Of a stretch of DNA of 64,000 bases, positions 1-8,760 are shown one piece after another (position 1 is the first letter of the stretch; the number at the start of each line of letters is the position of its first letter). A model generated the notes under the pieces. The model ran no database searches, was not told the DNA's origin, and worked only from the letters and a program-made list of their open reading frames with translations. The DNA lies in the NCBI RefSeq assembly GCF_011694515.1, contig NZ_CP050192.1, positions 1,127,063-1,191,062 of the forward strand, given 5' to 3'. The DNA is from Mycobacterium sp. DL592 (lineage in GTDB: Bacteria > Actinomycetota > Actinomycetes > Mycobacteriales > Mycobacteriaceae). Position numbers and translations under genes: made by a program.

Positions 1-961
1 CGCGGGCGCTTTCGGCAACCGAGGTGCGGGTTGGCGTGGAGCCCGGTTGCGGGGCGCTGTCGGTGCTGTTCTGCGGATCGGCGGCGCCCGCGGCCGGATC
101 GGTCTGTGCTGCCCGGGCGACGATGCGTGGCGCCTTCGGAGTGCGACTACGGCCGCTCTGACCGACCGTGGTCGGCGGCTCCTCACCGGTCGCGCTCGCT
201 CCTGTGCCGCCGGTACCCGCCGGAGCGCTGCCGGTTTCGGTCCCCGGCAGCTGGCTTGCGGCGGCCGTCGGGGTGAGCGGGATCGAACTTTGGCCGGTCA
301 GGTTGTCGATGATGTCCTGGAGGCCGCCGATGAGGATCAGGCCGGGGCTGAAGAACGCCTTGATGGCTTGCACGATCGTGGTCAGCGCTGAGACGAGGTC
401 ACCCTTGACCAGGGCCAGGATGGCTTTGACGATCAGGTTCGGTGTGTTGACCAGGACGTCGACGGCGGCGTACGCGGCCTCGACCACCTTGCTGCCGAGA
501 TAGGTGGTGTCCTGCACGAGGTTTGTCACCACCTGCTGGACGTCGGCGGTGACGCTGGCGGCGGGCAGGGTATCAGCGGCGGCCGCCGCCGACGGCGTGC
601 CGCTGGGCTCGACCATGGGTTCCGCTGCGGGCGCCGTGTTGTACGCGGGCGGCACCAGCGCGCCGGCGGCGGCGGGGGCTGCGTAATAGGTCGCCGAGTT
701 GAACTCGTTGCCGATCCGGTCCGCTTCGGCGGCCAGGGCCCCGAGGATCTGAGCCAGCGCGGAACCAAACGGTGCGGTCTGCTGAGAGATCGAGTTCAGC
801 AGCGATTTATCAAACGGGATGAGGGCCTGCGGGCTGGTGGACAACTGCGTGGTGGAGATCTGCATGTCCCTGATCGGGGGTACGACGGGATTGGCAACGA
901 CCACTGCGGCCGCAACCAACGCCACTCCTGTCGTCAGGATTGGCCCCATCGCCTTTCGCAC
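1..961 (-). CDS. Secreted Ala/Pro-rich protein, 3' end outside window
   Basis: The minus-strand frame is open from a GTG at 959-961 to the window edge, giving 320 codons without a stop. AGGAGG (966-971) lies 4 nt before this GTG, which favours it over the in-frame ATG at 947-949. The protein begins with a short basic stretch and a hydrophobic segment (about residues 4-24) typical of an uncleaved or cleaved signal sequence. A Pro/Ala-rich linker follows (about 90-135), then a helical hydrophobic region (about 140-225), then a low-complexity Pro/Thr/Ser/Gly tail. I recognise no enzymatic domain. The layout resembles the secreted protein at 8761-9696. Role unknown; an exported or surface-associated mycobacterial protein is an inference. 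Confidence 0.72.
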   Translation of the reverse strand, partial: MRKAMGPILTTGVALVAAAVVVANPVVPPIRDMQISTTQLSTSPQALIPFDKSLLNSISQQTAPFGSALAQILGALAAEADRIGNEFNSATYYAAPAAAGALVPPAYNTAPAAEPMVEPSGTPSAAAAADTLPAASVTADVQQVVTNLVQDTTYLGSKVVEAAYAAVDVLVNTPNLIVKAILALVKGDLVSALTTIVQAIKAFFSPGLILIGGLQDIIDNLTGQSSIPLTPTAAASQLPGTETGSAPAGTGGTGASATGEEPPTTVGQSGRSRTPKAPRIVARAAQTDPAAGAADPQNSTDSAPQPGSTPTRTSVAESAR

Positions 962-1760
962 GCCGCCTCCTCCCGCTGTCGCGGCTCGGCTATCGAGCAA
1001 CCATACCTGAGAGCAGGCTGATAAGTACGCACTCCGATCCTGAGAATCTGACCGGGTCGGCGGCCGGTGCCGGGGATTCTTGAGTTGCGAAACGCCTTGT
1101 CAGCACACCCTCGATCGTTGCGTCCGAGACTGAGTGTCAGCTGAGCGATCACACAGTGTGGCCGCCGCTAAGTATCGCGCCTGCCGGTGGTGGGGTCGGC
1201 AGGCGTAAAGCGGAGGCGGTGGCGTGCTGATTTGTGTTGGTACCCAGGCTGCGGGGCGCGCTGCAGGGTGATCCCGGCAACGGTGCGGCAATTGTCGAAT
1301 TAATTAGCAGAAGCGATAGTTTGTCGCAATTGTCAATTTATTGTGCGCCGTTTGCCTCTCGTTATCCAGGACTTTCCCGAGGACCTCCGAACGCAACGAT
1401 TACTGGCGTGTCCAGGCGGGTCGTATTCGAATCTCAGCGACCTTTTCTCCCTGAGGAGATGCTGATAAAAGGCCGCGCAAGTTCGCTACTTTCCCTAGGG
1501 ATACGTTCTTGGCAACACGATGACTCTCGCGTAAATACACTCTGTGACTTGGCAGTTCACGTGGTTTTAACGTGAGCAAGGGCGAAGTTGTGTTTCTACG
1601 GGGCGATTCTCAGCGGACCTTTGCGACGGAAACAATCGGCTATTTTCGGTCCGAAAGTATCCCGGTATTGGGCGGTGAAAAATATCGCGTCTCCAGAGTC
1701 CGCGGTGTTACGTTGCTGCTGCTTGGAATTCGAGCACCACCCGAAGGGAGAACTTCCTAC
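962..1760. other. Gene-free stretch of about 800 bases upstream of the PGRS gene
   Basis: I see no convincing coding frame here. Short frames lack a ribosome binding site and recognisable protein character. Base composition is visibly less GC-rich than the surroundings, most clearly at about 1290-1350 and 1430-1690. It contains two small dyads, TCACGT/ACGTGA at 1557-1575 and TTTCGG/CCGAAA at 1644-1656. It probably carries the divergent promoters and a long 5' leader for the gene at 1761. A frame open from 1572 runs into that gene, but its first 63 codons look non-coding. Confidence 0.5.
1557..1575. promoter_or_regulatory. Small inverted repeat upstream of PGRS gene
   Basis: TCACGT at 1557-1562 and ACGTGA at 1570-1575 form a perfect 6-bp dyad around a 7-nt AT-rich centre. 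A second dyad, TTTCGG-T-CCGAAA, lies at 1644-1656. Either could be a regulator site or a leader hairpin; there is no direct evidence of function. Confidence 0.25.
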
Positions 1761-3284
1761 ATGTCCATCCATTCAGAGAAAGTCACCAGCAAGCGAGGTA
1801 CCGGCTCCCGGCGCGCTCGCCCGCTGATGGCGACGGCGGCCGCAATCGGCGGCGCCGGAATGATCCTGGGCGCTCCGGCGGCCGGGCTTCTGCTCGCTCC
1901 GGCTGCACAGGCCGCTCCGATCGTGGCGCCGCAGGCACCGATCGACGACCTGCTCGGCAGCTTCGGCAGCATCTTCGGGGCCGGCGCGGCGTCGCCGTCC
2001 CCGAACGCGCTGCTCGCTGTCGCGGTCGATCCGTTCAACCAGATCGCGAACGGATTCCTCGACATCGCCGGTGCCATCCCGATCTTCAACATCTTCGTCG
2101 GGAACGGGGCCGACGGGAACGCGCTGCACCCGGACGGGTACAACGCGGGCTTCTTCGCCGGTAACGGCGGAAACGGCCTCAACGGCAGCTACAACCCGCT
2201 CACCCAGACCTCCACCAACGGTGGCAACGGCGGCAACGCCGGCCTCTTCTTCGGAAGCGGCGGCAACGGTGGAAGCGGCGTCAGCGGCGGCTACTCGGCC
2301 ACCGGCAAGGCGGTCGAGGCCACCAACGGCGGCAACGGCGGCAACGCGTCGTTCTTCATCGGAAGCGGCGGCCAGGGTGGCCAGGGCGGCGCGGGTCGTC
2401 CGGGCCTCAACGGCCAGAACCCGACGGTGCTCAACTCCCCGCTGGACCCGAACGTGTCCAACGGTCTGCCCGGACTGCCGGGGGCTGTGCCCCTGGGTGC
2501 CCAGGCTCAGGCCGGTGGCGTCGGCGGGACCGCCGGCGGCAACGGTGGCGACGGCGCGGCAGGACTGCCCGGACCCACCGGACAGCAGGGTGGCAACGGT
2601 GGTGACGCCACTGCCGGAGGCGGCAACGGCGGCGCCGGTGGGGCCGGTGGCCTCGGCCTGACCGGTGTCGGTGGTGCCGGCGGCGCGGGCGGCAACGGAG
2701 CAGCCTCGACGGCCAACGGCACCGACGCCGGCAAGGGCGGCAGCGGCGGTGCCGGTGGCACCGGCGGCCTGATCTTCGGCACCGGTGGTAGCGGTGGCAA
2801 CGGTGGTCAGGGTGGCCAGGGTGGCAGCGGCGCCAACGGCGGCCGCGGCGGCGACGGTGGTACCGGTGGCCTCGGAACCACGGGTGTCGGTGCCGGCGGA
2901 CCCGGCGGCAACGGCGGCCTCGGCGCCGACGGCGGCAAGGGTGGCGACGGCGGTAACGGTGGCGCACCGGGTGCCGGTGGCTTCCTGCCCTTCCTCACCT
3001 CGCCCGGAAACCCGGGTATCGGTGGCGGCGGCGGTGGCGGTGGCGCCGGCGGTAACGGTGGCGGCGCAGGCAAGGGCGGCTCCGGAAGCACTGTCGGTAC
3101 TGACGGCACCCCGGGCACCGGCGGCAAGGGCGGCGCAGGCGGCAAGGGCGGCCTGAGCGGCAGCGGCACCGCAGGCACCTCGGGAACGGCCGGCGCTGAC
3201 GGTAGCGCTCCGGCACCGGGGTCGACTGCCGGTGGCACCGGTGGAACCGGCGGCAACGGGGGTACGGGCGGCGGCGCTGCCTAA
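1761..3284 (+). CDS. PGRS-like glycine-rich secreted protein lacking a PE domain
   Basis: 507 residues. The ATG at 1761 follows GAAGGGAG (1743-1750) by 10 nt and opens a classic export signal: a basic N-region with RR at 17-18, a hydrophobic core at about 22-50, and a likely cleavage after Ala-Gln-Ala (51). Residues 52-115 form a hydrophobic linker ending in a motif like those that precede PGRS regions. From about 120 to the C terminus the chain is Gly-Gly-Asn/Gly-Gly-Ala/Gly-X repeats, as in PE_PGRS proteins. No PE domain is present, so it is a signal-peptide PGRS protein. Family knowledge suggests Ca-binding beta-roll or PGII sandwich folds for such repeats, located at the cell surface. A strong terminator follows at 3396. 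Specific function unknown. Confidence 0.85.
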   Translation: MSIHSEKVTSKRGTGSRRARPLMATAAAIGGAGMILGAPAAGLLLAPAAQAAPIVAPQAPIDDLLGSFGSIFGAGAASPSPNALLAVAVDPFNQIANGFLDIAGAIPIFNIFVGNGADGNALHPDGYNAGFFAGNGGNGLNGSYNPLTQTSTNGGNGGNAGLFFGSGGNGGSGVSGGYSATGKAVEATNGGNGGNASFFIGSGGQGGQGGAGRPGLNGQNPTVLNSPLDPNVSNGLPGLPGAVPLGAQAQAGGVGGTAGGNGGDGAAGLPGPTGQQGGNGGDATAGGGNGGAGGAGGLGLTGVGGAGGAGGNGAASTANGTDAGKGGSGGAGGTGGLIFGTGGSGGNGGQGGQGGSGANGGRGGDGGTGGLGTTGVGAGGPGGNGGLGADGGKGGDGGNGGAPGAGGFLPFLTSPGNPGIGGGGGGGGAGGNGGGAGKGGSGSTVGTDGTPGTGGKGGAGGKGGLSGSGTAGTSGTAGADGSAPAPGSTAGGTGGTGGNGGTGGGAA

Positions 3285-3395
3285 CACCGCTCGATCCGGT
3301 TGGGGTCTGGGAGGAGTCCCATACTGGATCGGCCCCGGGAGCGTCGGTGTTCCCGGCGCTCCCGGGAGTTCCCCGTAATTGCACTGTCAACAGGT

Positions 3396-3421
3396 ACCGG
3401 GCCCACTTCGGTGGGCCCGGT
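3396..3421 (+). terminator. Hairpin terminator with UUCG loop after PGRS gene
   Basis: An 11-bp perfect stem (3396-3406 with 3411-3421) closes a TTCG tetraloop on a C-G pair, the exceptionally stable cUUCGg form. It is followed by a T-containing but not T-rich tract. It lies between the PGRS stop and purU, which are in the same direction, so it should insulate purU from PGRS transcription. Confidence 0.7.
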
Positions 3422-3459
3422 GTCCTGCTTTGGTCACCCAACAGATGAGGGAAGAGTTG

Positions 3460-4389
3460 ATGATTGCCACGAGTGCAGTCAGCATCAACGGCATGTCGAC
3501 GCTCGAATACCCGCAAGGTCCGGACGCGCTGGCGGCCAAGGACGTCGGACGGCTGCTGTTGCGGTGTGCGGATCGCCCAGGCCTGGTGGCCGCGGTCAGT
3601 GCCTTCCTGGCCGGCGCCGGCGCCAACATCGTCTCCCTCGACCAACACGCCACCGCGCAGACCGGTGGAACCTTCATGCAGCGCACGATATTTCACCTCC
3701 CGGGTCTGGCTGCGGCCCGGGACGCGCTGGAGCGCGACTTCACCGAGCAGGTGGCCCAGCCCTTCGATATCGACTTCCGGCTCACCGAGGCCTACAAACC
3801 CAAACGGGTCGCGATCCTGGCCTCCAAGGAAGACCACTGCCTGCTGGACCTGCTGTGGCGAAACCGCCGCGGCGAGCTGGACCTGACGGTGGTGATGGTG
3901 ATCGCCAACCATCCAGACCTGGCCGACCAGGTCCGGCCGTTCGGGGTTCCGTTCATCCACATTCCCGCCACCAAGGACATCCGCGAGGAGGCTGAGCGTC
4001 GTCAGCTCGACCTGTTACGCGGCAACGTCGACCTGGTGGTGCTGGCTCGCTACATGCAGATCATCACGCCGCGTTTCCTCACCGAGGTCGGCTGTCCGTT
4101 GATCAACATCCACCACTCGTTCCTGCCGGCGTTCATCGGCGCCGCACCGTATCGGCGCGCCAAGGAGCGTGGCGTCAAACTGGTTGGCGCCACGGCACAT
4201 TACGTCACCGATGACTTGGACGAGGGGCCCATCATCGAACAGGACGTGGTCCGCGTCGACCACCGCCACGGCGTGGAGGACCTGGTGCGTCTTGGTGCCG
4301 ATGTCGAGCGTGCGGTGCTGTCGCGGGCGGTCTCCTGGCACTGCGAGGACCGGATCATCCGCTACGGCAACCAGACAGTGGTCTTCTAG
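3460..4389 (+). CDS. purU: Formyltetrahydrofolate deformylase PurU
   Basis: Hydrolyses 10-formyl-THF to THF and formate, balancing one-carbon units and supplying formate for purine synthesis; cytosolic. The 309-residue product has an N-terminal ACT domain (about 28-110) and a formyl-transferase-type catalytic domain (about 114-295). The catalytic set is visible: Asn216 and His218 in INIHHS, and Asp254 in DDLDEGP. The ATG at 3460 is chosen because GAGGGAAG lies about 6 nt upstream; ATGs at 3445 and 3493 are in the same frame. Length matches the family (about 280-310). The 3' end overlaps the convergent methyltransferase gene by 4 nt. Confidence 0.95.
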   Translation: MIATSAVSINGMSTLEYPQGPDALAAKDVGRLLLRCADRPGLVAAVSAFLAGAGANIVSLDQHATAQTGGTFMQRTIFHLPGLAAARDALERDFTEQVAQPFDIDFRLTEAYKPKRVAILASKEDHCLLDLLWRNRRGELDLTVVMVIANHPDLADQVRPFGVPFIHIPATKDIREEAERRQLDLLRGNVDLVVLARYMQIITPRFLTEVGCPLINIHHSFLPAFIGAAPYRRAKERGVKLVGATAHYVTDDLDEGPIIEQDVVRVDHRHGVEDLVRLGADVERAVLSRAVSWHCEDRIIRYGNQTVVF

Positions 4390-5441
4390 AGCGTGATGCG
4401 ATCCGGTTTCTCGTAGACCAGCCAGCGCATCTCGATGGGCCGGTCGCCGCGCGGGACGTCGAAAACGTCCTGTCCGCTGACCCATTCCGGGTACCAGCCG
4501 GTGGGTGGCCAGGCGCCGTCGGGCAGATTCGCCTGCTCGTACTCGAACACCGGCACATCGGAGACCAGGACCAGTGGGAAGCCGGACAGCGCCTCGGCCA
4601 TGTCCTGCTGGGTGAAGATGGTGCTGTAGCACTGCTGGCCCATCTGGATCGCGGCGTCGTCGGGGGTGTACTCCCGGTGGGCCACGAAGGAGTTGAAGAC
4701 CAGCCGACCGCCCGGTGCAAGGCAGTGCGCAGCCAGTTCGAACACGCCGCGCAGTTGCCGGGTGGAACGGAAGTCGGACACCACCTCGGACAGCAGGATC
4801 AGTTTGTAGTCGCGTCGCAGATCGTCGAGGGTCGTGAAGATGTCGCGCTGGATGACGTTGATATTCAACGACTCCCGCGCGGCGTCGGCACGGATGTTGT
4901 CGGCGAACGAGATCGTCATCTCGACGGCGTCCACGGGATGCCCACGGCGGGCCAGGGCCAGCGCGTTGCGGCCGGTGCCCGCACCGATGTCGAGCACCGG
5001 ATGGGCACCGGGGTCGAGCGCCTCGGCGGCCAGCGCCACGACCCGGGCGTCGGGCTCGGAGCCGAACAGCGGTGGTTGGCGGTTGGCGGTCCAGTTCTCG
5101 TAGGCCCCTTCGACGGTGAACCACTGCGAGTTCACGTGGTAGTTCAGCAGGGTGCCGACCGGGGCGTTGTAGGTGATGACGATGTTCGACCGCGGTGAGG
5201 CGCCGTACGCCTCGGCCAGCTGGTTCTCGAGAACCGCACGCAGGTGGGCCAGCTGCTCGTCGGAGAACGGCCGCCCGACAGCGCCGAAAATCTTGGCGCA
5301 CATCGAGACATACTCGTCGATGAGCCCTGGCACAGCCGGCAGTGTGATCTCTCCGGTGACGATCGAGCGTCGGTGCAGGCGGCGCGCCATTGCCGCGTGG
5401 AGCAATGGTGTCTGGATCACATTGAGCGGTTGAGGGTCCAC
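4386..5441 (-). CDS. Class I SAM-dependent methyltransferase
   Basis: 351 residues from a GTG at 5439-5441. A Rossmann-type methyltransferase core starts near residue 145; motif I, VLDIGAGTGRN, is at 149-159 and the acidic residue that binds the SAM ribose follows at the end of strand 2 (Glu174 region). The N-terminal 120 residues are a family-specific extension I do not recognise. Substrate unknown. The gene is convergent with purU. A possible promoter lies directly before the GTG, suggesting a leaderless message. Confidence 0.85.
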   Translation of the reverse strand: MDPQPLNVIQTPLLHAAMARRLHRRSIVTGEITLPAVPGLIDEYVSMCAKIFGAVGRPFSDEQLAHLRAVLENQLAEAYGASPRSNIVITYNAPVGTLLNYHVNSQWFTVEGAYENWTANRQPPLFGSEPDARVVALAAEALDPGAHPVLDIGAGTGRNALALARRGHPVDAVEMTISFADNIRADAARESLNINVIQRDIFTTLDDLRRDYKLILLSEVVSDFRSTRQLRGVFELAAHCLAPGGRLVFNSFVAHREYTPDDAAIQMGQQCYSTIFTQQDMAEALSGFPLVLVSDVPVFEYEQANLPDGAWPPTGWYPEWVSGQDVFDVPRGDRPIEMRWLVYEKPDRITL

Positions 5442-5447
5442 AGAATT

Positions 5448-5476
5448 CTTCTACACCAGTCGGGCACCATTGTCAG
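5448..5476 (-). promoter_or_regulatory. Possible promoter of the methyltransferase gene
   Basis: Read on the minus strand: CTGACA (5471-5476), 17 nt, then TAGAAG (5448-5453), then 6 nt to the GTG. Spacing is ideal, but the -10 lacks the usual final T. The remaining 5454-5717 intergenic sequence shows no gene. Confidence 0.35.
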
Positions 5477-5717
5477 GTTCGACCGGCGGGAAACAAGCTG
5501 CGGGAAAAGCGAAATCGGCTGCCTGGCAAACTATGGTGACGGTGTTGCGGCCTGCGCTGAAGACGCGACCGTGGCCGTCACCGGTCGGGGGCGGCGCATC
5601 ACAGCAATGACGATGTAGCGGCGTATGCAATGAAATACGTTGACAGATAATAATTTTCGCCTGCGCAAATGTCGCCGGTTTGTTCAAATCGCCAGTACCG
5701 GCCGCTATCATCACCTC

Positions 5718-6239
5718 ATGCCGGATACCACTGAAGATGTCCAAACCCATTCTGCGCCCGCGTACAAAGTGCCGACGGGCTTGCAGCGGCTGGCCCGCTG
5801 GGGCGTCCCGTTCGCGATTCTGCTCGGGGTGGTGGCCGTCGGGCTGTCGATCTGGGCAGTGGTAGCCGGGGCGTCGAAGGAGCCGGCGATGACCGCATTG
5901 CCGGGCGATCCGAAGATGCGGGTGTGCAACGCATTCGAGACCGTCAGCAGGGGCGTGGCCCTGCAGACGCACAACGACCTCGGGCAGGATCCCATCGCGC
6001 AGGCCGCAGTGGCGGGCAATGCCCGCCTCGCGCTCGTGGGCGGCGGGGAATACCTTCTGCACCAGGTTGATTCGGCGACGCCGGCCCAACTTGCGGACGC
6101 GGTCAGTGCCTTCGCCCGCGATCTCCAGGACATCGGGATCAATGCTCTGGCAGGTGTGCAGAACAGCGACCCGGGGCAGGCCGCACGGTTGGCCGAAGGT
6201 GACTCGGCCCGCAAGCAGGTCGCCGACCTCTGCCGGTAG
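5718..6239 (+). CDS. Single-pass membrane protein, conserved mycobacterial type
   Basis: 173 residues from the ATG at 5718. One transmembrane helix at about 29-50 follows a short cytoplasmic N terminus; the remaining roughly 120 residues would be outside and are Ala-rich and helical. I recognise no catalytic motif. Proteins of this layout are common in mycobacteria and usually annotated as hypothetical alanine-rich membrane proteins. An upstream in-frame start region from 5640 is unlikely because it is basic and unlike a membrane-protein N terminus. The stop is 3 nt from the stop of the convergent ClC gene. Confidence 0.7.
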   Translation: MPDTTEDVQTHSAPAYKVPTGLQRLARWGVPFAILLGVVAVGLSIWAVVAGASKEPAMTALPGDPKMRVCNAFETVSRGVALQTHNDLGQDPIAQAAVAGNARLALVGGGEYLLHQVDSATPAQLADAVSAFARDLQDIGINALAGVQNSDPGQAARLAEGDSARKQVADLCR

Positions 6240-6242
6240 CTC

Positions 6243-7475
6243 TCAGTGGGCTGCCGCCCGGCGCGCGTGCAGCTGCTTGTCGAGCAGGTGCGCGGCGGTG
6301 GCCGCGGCGAGAAAGACGATCAGCATCCACAGCGGTGGTCGCGCCAACTCCCAGACGAACAGCGCCGCCCACATCGGAGCGCCCTGGGTGATGGCCAGTA
6401 CGCCCGCCGCGCAGGCCAGTGATGCCGCCGCGAGGTTGACGTGCAGGGGCGTCCAGGTGTTGAGGCACAGCGCCACCACCGAACCCATCGCGGCTCCGGT
6501 GGCCAGGGCGGGGGTGAGCATGCCGCCGACTGCTCCCGCCCGCAGGAACACCGCCGTCAGCAGGGGCTTGAGGACCACCAGCGCCACCGCCGATGCCAAG
6601 GTCAGGCTGCTGTTCACGCTGATGGTCAGCACGCTCTTGCCATTGCCCGGCAGTTCCGGCCAGTACCGGGAGCACACACCGACGAGAAGGCCTGCGGCGG
6701 CGATCGCCGGGATCAACAGCCACGAGTCGCCGACGGTGCGGGTCCGGGCGTAGTCCATCAGCCGGTTGAAGCCGCGCCCGACAACCACCGCGATCGGCGA
6801 CAACAGGATCGCGAACGCGGTCAGGGCATAGGACAGGTCCGGTGCGGGCCACGCCAGCGGCGTCGCCAGGTGGGTGACCGGTGCGGCGACCGCGGTCGCC
6901 AGTGCCGAAGTGATCAGCGCCGTGCCGACAGCTCGCAGGCGCCAGGTGCGCAGGACGATCTGCAGGGCGAACAGCGCGCCGCCGGCGGGCACGCTGTACA
7001 CCGCTGCCAGTCCGGCGCCTGCCGCGCAGCCCAGCAGTATCTCGCGGTCGGCCGGGGTCAGTGCCCATCGTGAGGTGCCCAGATCGCCCAGCGCGGCGGC
7101 GAATTGCCGCGGGGCGCCTTCCCGGCCCAGCGAGGCCCCCGACCCGACGAGCAGCACCTGCAGACCGGCATCGAGTGACATCGCCAGCCGGGGAATCGGC
7201 TGATGTCCGGTGATCGCCGCGGTCAGCGACGGGATTCGGGCGCGTCGCCGCAGCAGCCACCAGCCCAGGCCGGCCAGCGCCCCGCCGATCATCGGACCGA
7301 GCATGCGGCGCACCGGGCTGGCGCCCGTCACGCCGTCGAGCAGGGTGCCGAAGCTGTAGTGGTAGGTCAGGTGCTCGACGTAGTGCAGTAGCAACGTCGT
7401 TGCCGCACCGGCGACCCCGGCCAGCAGGCCGACCATCACGACGCCACAGCCGAACTCGAGGTTGCGCCGGGTCAC
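6243..7475 (-). CDS. ClC-family chloride channel or H+/Cl- exchanger
   Basis: 410 residues with about ten hydrophobic segments. ClC signature elements are present: GSGAS (111-115), GREGA (117-121) with the gating glutamate Glu119, and a later GAGLAAVYSVP segment matching the third anion-binding stretch. Ala replaces the usual Pro in GREGP, a minor variant. There are no C-terminal CBS domains, as usual for short bacterial forms. Function would be anion transport across the inner membrane, possibly proton-coupled. The GTG at 7475 sits 6 nt after a TAGATT box. Divergent from mshB with a 39-nt gap. Confidence 0.9.
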   Translation of the reverse strand: MTRRNLEFGCGVVMVGLLAGVAGAATTLLLHYVEHLTYHYSFGTLLDGVTGASPVRRMLGPMIGGALAGLGWWLLRRRARIPSLTAAITGHQPIPRLAMSLDAGLQVLLVGSGASLGREGAPRQFAAALGDLGTSRWALTPADREILLGCAAGAGLAAVYSVPAGGALFALQIVLRTWRLRAVGTALITSALATAVAAPVTHLATPLAWPAPDLSYALTAFAILLSPIAVVVGRGFNRLMDYARTRTVGDSWLLIPAIAAAGLLVGVCSRYWPELPGNGKSVLTISVNSSLTLASAVALVVLKPLLTAVFLRAGAVGGMLTPALATGAAMGSVVALCLNTWTPLHVNLAAASLACAAGVLAITQGAPMWAALFVWELARPPLWMLIVFLAAATAAHLLDKQLHARRAAAH

Positions 7476-7481
7476 TGGCCG

Positions 7482-7487
7482 AATCTA
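7482..7487 (-). promoter_or_regulatory. Leaderless -10 box for ClC gene
   Basis: TAGATT on the minus strand ends 6 nt before the GTG at 7475, so the transcript would begin at the start codon. Confidence 0.45.
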
Positions 7488-7502
7488 ACCGGAATCTCTG
7501 GG

Positions 7503-7508
7503 TAGGGT
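7503..7508 (+). promoter_or_regulatory. Leaderless -10 box for mshB
   Basis: TAGGGT ends 6 nt before the GTG at 7515. No Shine-Dalgarno sequence is evident, consistent with leaderless translation. Confidence 0.45.
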
Positions 7509-7514
7509 GGCGCC

Positions 7515-8372
7515 GTGGCAATGCAGGAGACCCCGCGGCTGTTATTCGTACACGCCCACCCCGACGACGAGACCATCAACAACGGCGTCACGATCGCCCG
7601 CTACGCCGGACAGGGCGCCGAGGTCACCGTCGTCACCTGCACGCTGGGCGAAGAGGGCGAGATCATCGACGAGCGCTGGTTGCGCCTGGGGGTCGAGGAG
7701 TCCGACCAGCTCGGCGGGTACCGCATCGGCGAGCTCACCGCGGCGCTGGGCAGGCTGGGTCTGGCGGGGCCGCGCTTTCTGGGCGGGGCCGGACGCTGGC
7801 GCGATTCGGGAATGCCCGGAACTCCGCCGCGCCGGCACACCCGGTTCGTCGACGCCGATGTCGACGAAGCCGTCGCCGAGCTCGCGGCGATCATCACCGA
7901 ACTGCGCCCGCACGTCGTGGTGACCTACGACCCCAACGGCGGCTATGGCCACCCCGACCACATTCAGACCCACCGGATCACCACGGCGGCGCTGGCCGCC
8001 TCCTCCTGGCAAGTGCCCAAGTTCTACTGGACTGTCATGAGCGCCAGCGCTTTTCGGGCCGGTATCGACGCCCTCGGTGACGACGACATCCGGCCCGGCT
8101 GGATCTGGCCGCCCACCGAGCTGGAGTTCGGCTTCACCGACGATCGCATCACCGCCGTTGTCGAGGCCCCCGAACAGGTGCCTGCCAAGGTCGGTGCGAT
8201 CGCCGAGCACGCCACCCAGATGGAGGTCGGGCCCACCGGCCGCACCTTCACCTTGTCCAACAAGATGGTGTTGCCGGTGCTGGGCGCCGAACACTACGTG
8301 CTGGTGCACGGCGAGCCCGGCCCCACCGACGCGCGCGGTTGGGAAACCGACCTGCTGGCCGGTTTGACCTAG
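7515..8372 (+). CDS. mshB: N-acetyl-GlcN-inositol deacetylase MshB (mycothiol synthesis)
   Basis: Deacetylates GlcNAc-myo-inositol to GlcN-inositol, the second chemical step toward mycothiol, the actinobacterial thiol. The 285-residue product has the LmbE/PIG-L fold with the motif AHPDDE at 14-19 (zinc ligands His15 and Asp18, general base Asp17) and the third zinc ligand His149 in GHPDH. Length and motif spacing match known MshB. The GTG at 7515 is two codons before an ATG; the -10 box 6 nt upstream supports the GTG. It is followed after 3 nt by a membrane-protein gene that keeps this position in other mycobacteria. Confidence 0.95.
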   Translation: MAMQETPRLLFVHAHPDDETINNGVTIARYAGQGAEVTVVTCTLGEEGEIIDERWLRLGVEESDQLGGYRIGELTAALGRLGLAGPRFLGGAGRWRDSGMPGTPPRRHTRFVDADVDEAVAELAAIITELRPHVVVTYDPNGGYGHPDHIQTHRITTAALAASSWQVPKFYWTVMSASAFRAGIDALGDDDIRPGWIWPPTELEFGFTDDRITAVVEAPEQVPAKVGAIAEHATQMEVGPTGRTFTLSNKMVLPVLGAEHYVLVHGEPGPTDARGWETDLLAGLT

Positions 8373-8375
8373 CCC

Positions 8376-8753
8376 GTGGCCGACGAGGACCCCGTCATCC
8401 GCACCGTCGTGCTGGTTCTGCTCGCCATCGACGGGGTGATCTCGGCCGTGGTCGGTGCCCTGCTGCTGCCGCTCTACCTGGGTTCGGTGCCGTTTCCCCT
8501 CAGCGCCGTCGGCACCGGCCTGCTCAACGCGGTGTTGGTGTGGGCGGCCATGTACTGGACCGACTCGACCCGGCTGGCGGCGCTGCCATTGATCACCTGG
8601 CTGTTCACGGTCGCCGCGCTGACGCTGGGTGGGCCGGGCGGCGACATCGTGTTCGGCGGCTCGGGAGTGATGGCCTACGGCTTGCTGCTGTTCCTCGTTC
8701 TCGGTGCGGCGCCGCCAGGCTGGCTGCTCTGGCGGCGCGACCGCGCGCGGTAG
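8376..8753 (+). CDS. Small four-helix membrane protein downstream of mshB (Rv1171-like)
   Basis: 125 residues from the GTG at 8376, only 3 nt after the mshB stop, so it is probably co-transcribed. Four hydrophobic segments (about 8-30, 40-62, 68-86, 92-114) and few charged residues make it an integral membrane protein. No motif is recognised. It occupies the position of Rv1171 next to Rv1170 (mshB) in M. tuberculosis (from memory). A link to mycothiol is suggested only by location. Confidence 0.75.
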   Translation: MADEDPVIRTVVLVLLAIDGVISAVVGALLLPLYLGSVPFPLSAVGTGLLNAVLVWAAMYWTDSTRLAALPLITWLFTVAALTLGGPGGDIVFGGSGVMAYGLLLFLVLGAAPPGWLLWRRDRAR

Positions 8754-8760
8754 GACCCGC

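Noticed and set aside
934..1575. Short frames on both strands in the gene-free stretch (934-1152 minus, 1234-1575 plus)
   Set aside because: No ribosome binding sites, no protein-like composition, no recognisable family.
1572..1760. In-frame N-terminal extension of the PGRS protein
   Set aside because: The 63 extra residues look non-coding, while ATG 1761 has a ribosome binding site and opens a proper signal peptide.
2160..3280. Regular repeats resembling a CRISPR or satellite array
   Set aside because: They are codon-level Gly-Gly-X repeats of the PGRS coding sequence, with no fixed spacer length.
5640..5651. TTGACA followed at once by GATAAT
   Set aside because: The two hexamers are adjacent, not 16-19 nt apart, and no -10 lies at the right distance, so it is not a normal promoter.
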